From the NCBI GenBank assembly GCA_021783935.1, contig JAJXTK010000467.1, positions 1-5,361 of the forward strand: a stretch of DNA of 5,361 bases, read 5' to 3'. Below the pieces are notes generated by a model, which was not told the DNA's origin, searched no databases, and saw only the letters and a program-made list of their open reading frames with translations. Below, piece by piece: positions 1-5,361 of this stretch. The translations under genes were made by a program, and so were the position numbers. Origin of the DNA: Myxococcales bacterium. Its GTDB lineage: Bacteria > Myxococcota_A > Polyangia > Polyangiales > JADJMO01. Position 1 is the stretch's first letter. Every line of letters begins with the position of its first letter.

Positions 1-146
1 GCGCTCCGAGGGAAATGCGGCGAACGACCGCTTGTGAGGTGTGCGTGTGGGACATGGCGGTGGGAGGCACAGGCGGCTGAGGGTCGAGGTGCGGGCCGCG
101 TCGCGCGAGCGTACCGGAGCGACACACGATCGCGCGCGCGGTTCCG

Positions 147-163
147 GTGCGCACGTTCGAACG
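147..163. promoter_or_regulatory. Adjacent short palindromes upstream of the sigma gene (possible operator)
   Basis: GTGCGCAC (147-154) is directly followed by the 10-bp perfect palindrome CGTTCGAACG (154-163), sharing one base. They lie about 80-100 bases before the chosen sigma start, where an operator could sit. A 10-bp palindrome is expected several times by chance in a window of this size, so this is a weak candidate resting mainly on position and on the two being adjacent. No known regulator motif is recognised. Confidence 0.15.
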
Positions 164-236
164 GCTGGCGACGGCATTGCAGTTCCGTCCGCAGGGCGCC
201 CGGCGAGCCGTCATGCGGTCTCCCGGGCGACCGGCC

Positions 237-245
237 GAGGGAGGC
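237..245 (+). promoter_or_regulatory. Ribosome binding site deciding the sigma factor start
   Basis: The run GAGGGAGGC directly precedes the ATG at 246. GAGG at 237-240 leaves a 5-base spacer, a workable Shine-Dalgarno distance. The in-frame alternatives, GTG at 147 and ATG at 213, have no comparable purine-rich site, and the protein sequence before residue 1 of the 246 start does not look like a sigma N-terminus. Confidence 0.6.
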
Positions 246-1118
246 ATGGTGGTCGCGGAACGAGACGAGGCGCTGCGGCGCTGGGCCGCAACGGCGCGCG
301 CGATCCCCCCGCTCACGCGCGAGGAGGAGGCCGAGCTCGCCAAGCGCTTCCGCGACGCCGGCGACACCAAGGCGGCCGAGAAGCTCGTCGCGGCGAACCT
401 GCGGCACGTGTTGGCCATCGCGATGAGCTACCGGCGCTACGGCGTGCGCATCGCGGAGCTCGTGAGCGAGGGCAACCTCGGCTTGATGATGGCCGTACGG
501 AAGTACGAGCCCGAGCGCGGCGTGCGCTTCGTGACGTACGCGGCCTACTGGGCGCGCGCCTACATCCTGAACTTCGTGATCAAGAGCTGGTCGCTCGTGG
601 GGGGCGGCTCCGGCCCGCTGCGATCGAAGGTCTTCTTCAAGCTGCGGCGCGAACGCGCGACCGTCGAGACCATGGTCGGCGTCGACGAGCGCGCCTCGAT
701 GGAGCTGCTCGCCGAGCGCATGGGTACCACGGTCGAGCGCGCCGAGCAGCTCACGCGCCGGCTCGACGCGCGCGACGTCTCGCTCGACGCGCCGACGGGC
801 GAGGCGAACGGCGCGACGATGCTCGAGGGGGTGAGGGACAGCGCCCCTTCGCAGGAGGAGCGGTTGCTCGAAGAGGAGCGCCGGGCCGCGATCGAGGGGC
901 TGCTGCGCGAGGCGGTGAAGACGCTCGACGAGCGCGAGCGCTACATCGTGGAGCGGAGGATGCTCTCGGACGAGGAGGTGAGCCTGGCGGACATCGGCCG
1001 GGCGCTCGGCGTCTCGCGCGAGCGCGCCCGCCAGCTCGAGGAGCGGGCCAAGGCGAAGCTGCGCAAGTACCTCCAGGCGCTGGACGATCTCCTCGACGGG
1101 GTCGCGCTGTCGACCTGA
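246..1118 (+). CDS. RpoH-family (sigma-32-like) alternative RNA polymerase sigma factor
   Basis: A 290-residue protein that would bind core RNA polymerase and direct it to a promoter subset, classically heat-shock or stress genes. A short region 1.2 (about 15-40, with PPLTREEEAELAKRF) leads into region 2 (about 46-118, including EGNLGLMMAVRKYEPERGVRF at 75-95). The segment LRSKVFFKLRR at 125-135 corresponds to the RpoH box that separates RpoH-type sigmas from vegetative sigma-70. Region 3 follows, and region 4.2 with its helix-turn-helix lies at about 243-276 (VSLADIGRALGVSRERARQL). Region 1.1 is absent and the length is typical of RpoH. The ATG at 246 was chosen for its ribosome binding site and because the N-terminus then matches the family. 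Myxobacteria carry several RpoH-like paralogues (SigB, SigC and relatives), so calling this the heat-shock sigma itself would overreach. Family confidence is high; the regulon is unknown. Confidence 0.93.
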   Translation: MVVAERDEALRRWAATARAIPPLTREEEAELAKRFRDAGDTKAAEKLVAANLRHVLAIAMSYRRYGVRIAELVSEGNLGLMMAVRKYEPERGVRFVTYAAYWARAYILNFVIKSWSLVGGGSGPLRSKVFFKLRRERATVETMVGVDERASMELLAERMGTTVERAEQLTRRLDARDVSLDAPTGEANGATMLEGVRDSAPSQEERLLEEERRAAIEGLLREAVKTLDERERYIVERRMLSDEEVSLADIGRALGVSRERARQLEERAKAKLRKYLQALDDLLDGVALST

Positions 1119-1154
1119 GCGCGCACAACCCCCCGTGAGCTGCCGCCGCCATCC

Positions 1155-1181
1155 CGGGCCTTGGACGACGCCAGCGGCCCG
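1155..1181 (+). terminator. GC-rich hairpin downstream of the sigma gene, possible terminator
   Basis: CGGGCC (1155-1160) pairs with GGCCCG (1176-1181). Inside it TGG (1162-1164) pairs with CCA (1171-1173) around a 6-base loop, giving nine base pairs interrupted by a small 1x2 internal loop. It starts 37 bases after the sigma stop codon, a reasonable place for a terminator. There is no T-run after it, so it does not meet the intrinsic terminator definition, and GC-rich DNA forms such stems easily. It may simply be a transcript-end hairpin or chance. Confidence 0.3.
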
Positions 1182-1290
1182 CGGGAATCGGGGGACCGGG
1201 GTGAGGGTTTGGCCGCGCTAGGCACGGCCGCCGAGGCGGGGCACCTCGCGCCGCCGGGCCGAGAGCGTGCCACTCGGCCGATTTGCTACT

Positions 1291-1297
1291 AGAGGAG
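1291..1297 (+). promoter_or_regulatory. Strong Shine-Dalgarno of the MoxR gene
   Basis: AGAGGAG lies 4 bases before the ATG at 1302 and is the best ribosome binding site in the window. It settles the start over the next in-frame ATG at 1323. The base composition just before it (ATTTGCTACT, 1281-1290) is noticeably less GC-rich than the surroundings, as is common in a translation initiation region. Confidence 0.7.
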
Positions 1298-1301
1298 CCG
1301 C

Positions 1302-2291
1302 ATGGGTTTCGACATCCGGGCGATGAACGAGCTGGTCGCCAAAGAGAGCGCTTTCGCCGACCGCGTCGTCAACGAGGTGGCCCAGGTCATCGTGGGCCAG
1401 CGGTACATGATCGAGCGGATCCTGATCGGGCTCCTCACCGGCGGGCACGTGCTGCTCGAAGGGGTGCCGGGCCTCGCCAAGACCCTCACGGTGCGCACGC
1501 TCTGCCAGGCGATCGATGCAAAATTCGCGCGCGTGCAGTTCACCCCCGACCTGTTGCCGGGCGACCTGATCGGCACCGTGATCTACGACCAGCGCACGGG
1601 GGAGTTCACCTCGAAGCTCGGTCCCATCTTCGCGAACCTCGTGCTCGCCGACGAGATCAACCGCGCGCCGGCGAAGGTGCAGAGCGCGCTGCTCGAGGCG
1701 ATGCAGGAGCGGCAGGTCACCATCGGCGACAAGACGCACCCGCTGCCGACCCCGTTCGCCGTGCTCGCGACGCAGAACCCGATCGAGCAAGAGGGGACCT
1801 ACCCGCTGCCCGAGGCGCAGGTCGATCGCTTCATGATGCTCGTCAAGGTCGGCTACCCGACGCGCGAGGAGGAGCGCGAGATCATGGAGCGCATGACGAC
1901 GTCGGCGGCGCGCGAGGTGAAGGCCGTATGCACGCCCGAGGAGCTGCTCGCGGGGCGCCGCACGGTCGAGCAGATCTACGTCGACGACAAGGTGAAGGAC
2001 TACATCGTCGACGTCGTGCACGCGACGCGGCAGCCCGCCAAGCATGGGCTCAAGGACCTCGACGGGCTCATCGAGTACGGCGCGAGCCCGCGCGCTTCGA
2101 TCGCGCTCAACCTCGCGTCGCGCGCGCACGCCTTCCTGCACCACCGCGGGTACGTCACGCCTGAGGACGTGAAGGAGATCGGCGCGGACGTGCTGCGCCA
2201 CCGCGTGGTGCTCACCTACGAGGCCGAGGCCGAGCAGGTGACCGCCGAGCAGGTGGTGCGCCGAGTGTTCGAGGTCGTCGAGGTGCCGTGA
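1302..2291 (+). CDS. MoxR-family AAA+ ATPase
   Basis: A 329-residue cytoplasmic ATPase of the MoxR branch of AAA+ proteins, thought to act as a chaperone that activates or assembles VWA-domain partner complexes using ATP. All the expected motifs are visible: Walker A GVPGLAKT at 54-61, Walker B LVLADE at 113-118, sensor 1 in LATQNP at 155-160 (N159), a probable arginine finger in VDRF at 174-177 (R176), and sensor 2 in SPRAS at 262-266 (R264). The family segment around EINRAPAKVQSALLEAMQE (118-136) is also intact. A C-terminal helical lid follows from about 205. The length is normal for the family and nothing looks degraded. It opens the operon-like run with DUF58, BatD/DUF4381-like and VWA genes, which is the classic neighbourhood of MoxR and supports the call. 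The client of this particular copy cannot be told from sequence. Confidence 0.97.
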   Translation: MGFDIRAMNELVAKESAFADRVVNEVAQVIVGQRYMIERILIGLLTGGHVLLEGVPGLAKTLTVRTLCQAIDAKFARVQFTPDLLPGDLIGTVIYDQRTGEFTSKLGPIFANLVLADEINRAPAKVQSALLEAMQERQVTIGDKTHPLPTPFAVLATQNPIEQEGTYPLPEAQVDRFMMLVKVGYPTREEEREIMERMTTSAAREVKAVCTPEELLAGRRTVEQIYVDDKVKDYIVDVVHATRQPAKHGLKDLDGLIEYGASPRASIALNLASRAHAFLHHRGYVTPEDVKEIGADVLRHRVVLTYEAEAEQVTAEQVVRRVFEVVEVP

Positions 2292-2294
2292 TCG

Positions 2295-2311
2295 CAGGGA
2301 ATCGCTCCCTG
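2295..2311 (+). other. Perfect intercistronic hairpin between the MoxR and DUF58 genes
   Basis: CAGGGA (2295-2300) and TCCCTG (2306-2311) form a perfect 6-bp stem around the loop ATCGC. It begins 3 bases after the MoxR stop codon. There is no T-run, so it is not a standard intrinsic terminator. In an operon such an element could protect the upstream message from 3' decay, attenuate read-through or be chance. It is notable because this is the only real gap inside an otherwise overlapping gene run. Confidence 0.35.
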
Positions 2312-2358
2312 ACGGTCGCGGCGTTCCTGGTTGGGCGCTGGCGACGTTCGCGACGCAA

Positions 2359-3273
2359 ATGATCCCCAAGGACCTGCTCAAGGCGCTACGCCAAATCGAG
2401 ATCGTCACGTCTCGGCTCGCGACCAACATGCTCGCGGGGACGTACACGAGCGTCTTCCGAGGCCAGGGGATCGTCTTTCGCGAGGTGCGCCCCTACCAGC
2501 CGGGCGACGACGTGCGCCAGATCGACTGGAACGTCTCGGCGCGCACCGGCGAGACGTACGTGAAGCTCTTCACCGAAGAGCGCGAGATGACCGTGATGCT
2601 CGTCGTCGACGTCTCGGCGAGCACGCACTTCGGCACGGTCAAGGCGACCAAGGGGCGCATCGCGGCGGAGGTCGGCGCGCTGCTCGCCTTCAGCGCGATC
2701 CGCGGCGGAGATCGCGTGGGGCTCGTGATGGCGAGCGACCGCGTCGAGCGCATCGTGCCGCCGCGAAAGGGGGAGAAGCACGTGCTGCGCGTGACGCGCG
2801 AGGTGCTCGGCTCCCAAGGGAGCGAGCACGAGGGGCGCGGCACCGATCTCGCGCAGGCGCTCGAGACGCTCACGCGGCTCTCGAAGCGGCGCAGCGTGGC
2901 GTTCCTGCTGAGCGACTTCTTCACCGACGACGGCGAGGCCCGCGTGCGCTTCGAGCGCACGCTCGCGCTCGCGGCGGCCAAGCACGACGTGGTCGCGATC
3001 GAGATCGTGGATCCGCGCGACGACGTGCTCCCGGACCTCGGCCTCGCGATGCTGGAGGATTTCGAGACGGGCGAGGACGCCTTGGTCGACACCAGCAGCG
3101 CGCGAGTGCGCGCGGCGTTCGAGGCGAACGCGAGGCGCAGGCGCGAGGCGACGCGCAGCACGTTCCGCAGGCTCGGGATCGACCACGTGCTGGTGCGCAC
3201 GGACGGCTCGTACATCTTGCCGATTCGCGATCTGTTCGCGCGGCGCGCGCGGCGCGCGAGGAGCGGGCGATGA
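2359..3273 (+). CDS. DUF58 domain protein (MoxR-associated, VWA-like fold)
   Basis: A 304-residue protein of the DUF58 family, which nearly always travels with MoxR ATPases and is a presumed partner of theirs. The family hallmark YQPGDDVRQIDW is at 46-57, preceded by the typical RRIEI-like start (RQIEIVTSRL, 11-20). The second half has a VWA-like fold with an intact metal-ion site: DVSAS at 84-88 (D84, S86, S88), T162 in GTD and D186 in LLSDFF. No signal peptide or membrane segment is visible, so it is probably cytoplasmic, unlike longer DUF58 proteins with N-terminal membrane helices. The ATG at 2359 is the first ATG or GTG in frame after the MoxR stop and has no clear Shine-Dalgarno, but the homologous region begins right there. 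Its 3' end overlaps the next start by 4 bases, suggesting translational coupling. The exact molecular function is unknown for the family. Confidence 0.95.
   Translation: MIPKDLLKALRQIEIVTSRLATNMLAGTYTSVFRGQGIVFREVRPYQPGDDVRQIDWNVSARTGETYVKLFTEEREMTVMLVVDVSASTHFGTVKATKGRIAAEVGALLAFSAIRGGDRVGLVMASDRVERIVPPRKGEKHVLRVTREVLGSQGSEHEGRGTDLAQALETLTRLSKRRSVAFLLSDFFTDDGEARVRFERTLALAAAKHDVVAIEIVDPRDDVLPDLGLAMLEDFETGEDALVDTSSARVRAAFEANARRRREATRSTFRRLGIDHVLVRTDGSYILPIRDLFARRARRARSGR
3258..3273 (+). promoter_or_regulatory. Ribosome binding site and ATGA stop-start overlap
   Basis: GAGGAG (3258-3263) stands 6 bases before the ATG at 3270, and the TGA ending the DUF58 gene (3271-3273) is embedded in ATGA. 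This arrangement fixes the start of the BatD/DUF4381-like gene and points to coupled translation of the two proteins. Confidence 0.7.
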
Positions 3274-4604
3274 GCGCGCGGGCCATCGGACGGGCGATCG
3301 TGGTCGCGGGCGTGGCGCTCGGCGCGAGGAGCGGTGCGGCGCCGGCTTCGGCATCGGCTCCGGCATCGGCTCCGGCTACGGCTACGGCTACGGCTACGGC
3401 TACGGCATCGGCATCGGCTTCGGCTTCGGCTTCGGCTTCGGCTCCGGCTACGGCTCCGGCTCCGGCTACGGCATCGGCATCGGCTTCGGCATCGGCTTCG
3501 GCTCCGGCATCGGCTTCGGCATCGGCTTCGGCATCGGCTTCGGCATCGGCTTCGGCTCCGGCATCGGCTTCGGCATCGGCTTCGGCATCGGCGGCAAGCC
3601 ACGGCGGGTGCGTCGAGCGCGTGCCTGCGGGCGCGTCGCGACCGAACGTCGCCGAGCGAATCGCTGCGCGCGCGAAGGCGGGCGATCTCGTCGAGCTCGA
3701 GCTGCTCGTCGAGCACGGGGCCGGCGAGAGCGCGACGTTGCCGGCCGATCTGCCTGCGCAGCTGCGCGAGGGGGTGCGGCTGGCCGACGAGGGGTCGTTC
3801 GGCCGCGGCGCACCGCCCAAGGCGCAGATCGATCCGGGCCGCCCCGAGCGCGCGCACACGCTGCTGAAGATCCCGCTCGTGTTCCTCTCGACCAAGACGC
3901 AGCGCACGGCGATGACGGTGCCGCCGCTGCGGGTCGTGGTGCTTCGGCGCGGGGGCGGCGACCTCGAGGTGTGCACCAGCGCGCACGTCGTCGAGATCGA
4001 TCAGCCGACGGCGAGCGCGCCGGCTCCGCAGGTGCGGCCGATCCCCGCGAGCGTGCCGCAGATCACGCGCAACGAGCGGCTCCAGGAGATCGTCGGCTAC
4101 CTCGCGGTCGGGCTCTTCGTCGGGGCGCTCCTCGCGGCGTTCGTCGCGTGGGCCCGCTCGCGGCCGAAGGAGGCGCCGCTGCCACCGCCGCCGCCGGCGC
4201 CGTGGCGCGTAGCGCTCGAGGAGATCGAGTCGGCGCGCGTCGCGTTCGAAACCGGCAGGCTCGCCACCAAGCCGTACTACGACCGGCTCTCTGATGCGCT
4301 GCGCGCCTACCTAGGGCGGCTGCACCGCTTCGACGGGCTCGAGCTCACCACCGACGAGATCCTCGCGCGCCTGCGCAAGGTCCCCTCGCCGACGCTGCCG
4401 GTCGCGGAGATCGCAGCCTTCCTCGGCGACTGCGATCTCGTGAAGTTCGCCGGCTACCCGGCGCCGCGCGACGAGGGGCTCGCGATGGCCGAGACCGCGC
4501 GCAAGCTCGTGCGCGGACTGTCGCCTTACGGCTCGGGCGACGGGTGGGTGCACGTGCTCGCCGGTGACGCTCGACCGCGGTCGAGCGAGGACGAGGTGCG
4601 CTGA
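3270..4604 (+). CDS. BatD/DUF4381-like membrane protein with an Ala-Ser/Pro/Thr repeat linker
   Basis: A 444-residue protein. Residues 1-25 look like a modest signal sequence: arginines at 4 and 8, then the hydrophobic stretch AIVVAGVALGA. Residues 26-107 are 41 dipeptides of Ala plus Ser, Pro or Thr, coded by a hexanucleotide tract. A beta-rich domain follows (about 114-250), with an early GDLVELELLVEH segment and a later pattern of the form IPLVFLSTKT...VPPLRV, resembling one Ig-like unit of BatD. A single membrane helix lies at about 276-295, then a proline run (305-309), then a helical cytoplasmic domain (about 312-425) with YYDRLSDALRAYLGR, LELTTDEIL and DLVKFAGY, as in DUF4381/BatD C-terminal regions. 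C114 and C235 are the only cysteines in the predicted periplasmic part and might form a disulfide (inference). The gene overlaps both neighbours (4 bases and 1 base), consistent with a Bat-type membrane complex driven by MoxR. Family assignment is by pattern, not alignment. Confidence 0.8.
   Translation: MSARAIGRAIVVAGVALGARSGAAPASASAPASAPATATATATATASASASASASASAPATAPAPATASASASASASAPASASASASASASASASAPASASASASASAASHGGCVERVPAGASRPNVAERIAARAKAGDLVELELLVEHGAGESATLPADLPAQLREGVRLADEGSFGRGAPPKAQIDPGRPERAHTLLKIPLVFLSTKTQRTAMTVPPLRVVVLRRGGGDLEVCTSAHVVEIDQPTASAPAPQVRPIPASVPQITRNERLQEIVGYLAVGLFVGALLAAFVAWARSRPKEAPLPPPPPAPWRVALEEIESARVAFETGRLATKPYYDRLSDALRAYLGRLHRFDGLELTTDEILARLRKVPSPTLPVAEIAAFLGDCDLVKFAGYPAPRDEGLAMAETARKLVRGLSPYGSGDGWVHVLAGDARPRSSEDEVR
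3345..3590 (+). repeat. 41-unit hexanucleotide tandem repeat GC(T/A)(T/C/A)CG
   Basis: Forty-one consecutive 6-bp units with no indel or partial unit: 14 GCATCG, 13 GCTTCG, 7 GCTCCG and 7 GCTACG. In the gene frame each unit is Ala plus Ser (27), Pro (7) or Thr (7). GCTACG occurs five times in a row at 3375-3404, and the 3' half is dominated by alternating GCTTCG/GCATCG, a 12-bp period. Because the unit is 6 bp and lacks stop codons, all six frames stay open across it, which explains the long spurious reading frames on both strands. Gain or loss of units keeps the gene in frame and changes only linker length. Confidence 0.97.
3477..3590 (+). repeat. 54-bp internal duplication within the hexanucleotide tract
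   Basis: The 60 bases at 3477-3536 (units 23-32) are identical to 3531-3590 (units 32-41), an offset of 54 bp or nine units. The match includes the GCTCCG marker units at 3501 and 3555, so it is not just the 12-bp alternation repeating itself. It stops one unit to the left, where 3471 is GCATCG and 3525 is GCTTCG. The simplest reading is a tandem duplication of nine units with little divergence since. Confidence 0.85.
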
Positions 4605-5361
4605 TGCGGACCCTCTTCCGCGGCGTCGGCGTCGCGCTCGGCGTGCTGCTCGTGACCATGGCCGCCCTCGCGTGGGCGATCGTGCTGCTCGGGCCCGAGG
4701 TCTGGGCGCTGCGCTGGGACCGCCCCTTCTGGCTCCTGCTCCTCGCGACGGTGCCGATCGTCGCGTGGCTCACGACGATCGCCGAGGACCGACGCGTGCC
4801 GCGGCTGCGGATCGGCAGCCTCGCGCCCGCGCTCGCCGCGCCGGTCGGGCTGCGCGTGCGCGCGCGCGACGTCCCCGGGGTGCTGCGCGCCGCCACGCTC
4901 GCGCTGGTCGCGATCGCGCTCGCGCGGCCGCAGTCTCTGACGGCGGCGGAGGTCGATGAGCGGCGCGGCATCGACATCATGATCGCGCTCGACCTGTCGG
5001 GCTCGATGAAGGCGGCCGATCTCAAGCCCACGCGCGTCGGCGCGGCCAAGCAGGTCATCGAGGAGTTCCTGCAGCGGCGCGCCGACGATCGCATCGGCGC
5101 CGTGGTCTTCGCACAGGAGGCGTTCCTGCTCTCGCCGCTGACGCTCGACAAGCAGCGCCTCGCCGAGCAGATCCGCAAGATGGACATCGGCCGCATCTCG
5201 GGCGACGGCACCGCGATCGGCGAGGCGCTCGGCGGCGCGCTCGCGCGCCTCAAGACTTCGCAGGCCGAGTCGCGCGTGATCATCCTGCTCACCGACGGCG
5301 ACAACAACGCCGGGCAGATGAGCCCCGAGTACGCGACCGAGCTCGCGAAGAAGCTCGGCGT
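4604..5361 (+). CDS. BatA-like von Willebrand factor A membrane protein, 3' end outside the window
   Basis: The first 252 codons of a membrane-anchored VWA protein; the frame is open to the window edge. The ATG at 4604 overlaps the previous stop (TGATG) and has GAGG at 4593-4596, seven bases upstream. Hydrophobic segments lie at about 7-30, 41-58 and 93-107. The last two, with RPFWLLLL and the ALARPQ ending at 110, match the N-terminal BatA (aerotolerance regulator) domain; the first is an extra helix ahead of it. The VWA domain starts near 122 with an intact metal-ion site: DLSGS at 130-134 (D130, S132, S134), T203 in GDGTAIGEAL and D231 in LLTDGD. Bat VWA proteins are placed in the inner membrane with the VWA domain facing the periplasm, and are presumed to work with the MoxR ATPase and BatD-like partner. 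A C-terminal membrane helix is expected beyond the window. BatA versus BatB cannot be settled from half the protein, although the intact N-terminal domain favours BatA. Confidence 0.92.
   Translation, partial: MRTLFRGVGVALGVLLVTMAALAWAIVLLGPEVWALRWDRPFWLLLLATVPIVAWLTTIAEDRRVPRLRIGSLAPALAAPVGLRVRARDVPGVLRAATLALVAIALARPQSLTAAEVDERRGIDIMIALDLSGSMKAADLKPTRVGAAKQVIEEFLQRRADDRIGAVVFAQEAFLLSPLTLDKQRLAEQIRKMDIGRISGDGTAIGEALGGALARLKTSQAESRVIILLTDGDNNAGQMSPEYATELAKKLG

Larger units (their letters stand above)
1..245. other. Upstream region with no supported gene
   Basis: I find no convincing coding region here. Open frames on the plus strand run into the sigma gene in the wrong frame or end early: one frame open from the left edge stops at 35-37, another at 78-80, and either could be the tail of a gene lying outside the window, which cannot be decided. 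The sigma frame itself is open upstream to a GTG at 147, but that extension does not resemble sigma sequence. Two adjacent short palindromes lie at 147-154 and 154-163. No convincing -35/-10 pair could be picked by eye. Confidence 0.5.

Noticed and set aside
41..1138. A 365-residue frame overlapping the sigma gene
   Set aside because: Low-complexity Arg/Ala/Gly composition without motifs, whereas the overlapping frame is a complete RpoH-type sigma factor.
1228..1239. Inverted repeat CCGCC-GA-GGCGG before the MoxR gene
   Set aside because: The loop is too small for the full stem and there is no T-run; such short GC stems are common by chance here.
1281..1292. TGCTACTAG just before the MoxR Shine-Dalgarno as an extended -10 promoter, or TACTAGAG as a cloning scar
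   Set aside because: It matches TATAAT poorly, has no -35 partner and sits too close to the ribosome binding site. The scar resemblance is an isolated 8-base match with no other sign of engineering.
2331..3269. Extension of the BatD/DUF4381-like frame upstream to a TTG at 2331
   Set aside because: The extension lies out of frame over the whole DUF58 gene and reads as Arg/Ala-rich shadow. The ATG at 3270 has a good ribosome binding site and the typical ATGA overlap.
3345..3590. CRISPR array or intergenic regulatory repeat
   Set aside because: The units are contiguous 6-mers with no spacers and lie in frame within a coding gene.
3334..3867. Plus-strand frame encoding a Leu-Arg/His-Arg repeat protein through the tract
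   Set aside because: It is the tract read one base out of register; the flanking sequence is arginine-rich shadow and it lacks a ribosome binding site. The frame starting at 3270 joins a signal sequence to recognisable downstream domains.
2386..3986. Long open reading frames on the minus strand opposite the DUF58 and BatD/DUF4381-like genes
   Set aside because: They are Arg/Ala-rich shadows of GC-rich coding DNA, kept open across 3345-3590 because the hexanucleotide repeat has no stop in any frame. The plus-strand products have clear family motifs and proper starts.

Overview
The window is very GC-rich, with G or C at almost every third codon position, and its genes are tightly packed on the plus strand. 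Together with an RpoH-like alternative sigma factor and a MoxR/DUF58/VWA gene set, this suggests a high-GC proteobacterial-type genome, most likely a myxobacterium (Myxococcota, Polyangiales-like). That assignment is inference from composition and gene style; no rRNA or taxonomic marker is present.

Layout: 1-245 is upstream DNA with no gene I can support. 246-1118 encodes an RpoH-family sigma factor. 1119-1301 is a 183-base gap with a GC-rich hairpin after the sigma gene. Then comes an operon-like run: a MoxR AAA+ ATPase (1302-2291); a 67-base gap with a perfect 6-bp hairpin; a DUF58 protein (2359-3273); a BatD/DUF4381-like membrane protein (3270-4604), overlapping the DUF58 gene by 4 bases (ATGA); and a BatA-like von Willebrand factor A membrane protein (4604 to beyond the window end), overlapping by 1 base (TGATG). 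This last gene is truncated by the window edge.

How the genes fit together: MoxR ATPases commonly sit beside DUF58 and VWA-domain (Bat) genes. In the studied members the ATPase is thought to act as a chaperone, remodelling or activating membrane or periplasmic complexes through metal-binding VWA (MIDAS) domains; Bat operons have been tied to oxidative and envelope stress tolerance. The order here (moxR, DUF58, BatD/DUF4381-like, VWA) fits that pattern. The sigma factor is probably a separate transcription unit, and a regulatory link to the operon is not shown by the sequence.

The most unusual element is a 246-bp hexanucleotide tract (3345-3590) of 41 perfect-length units, inside the BatD/DUF4381-like gene. 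It encodes an 82-residue Ala-Ser/Pro/Thr linker right after the putative signal sequence. It uses only four of the possible unit variants, has an Ala codon choice unlike the rest of the window, and carries a clear 54-bp internal duplication. It looks like a recently expanded, length-variable, frame-preserving repeat.
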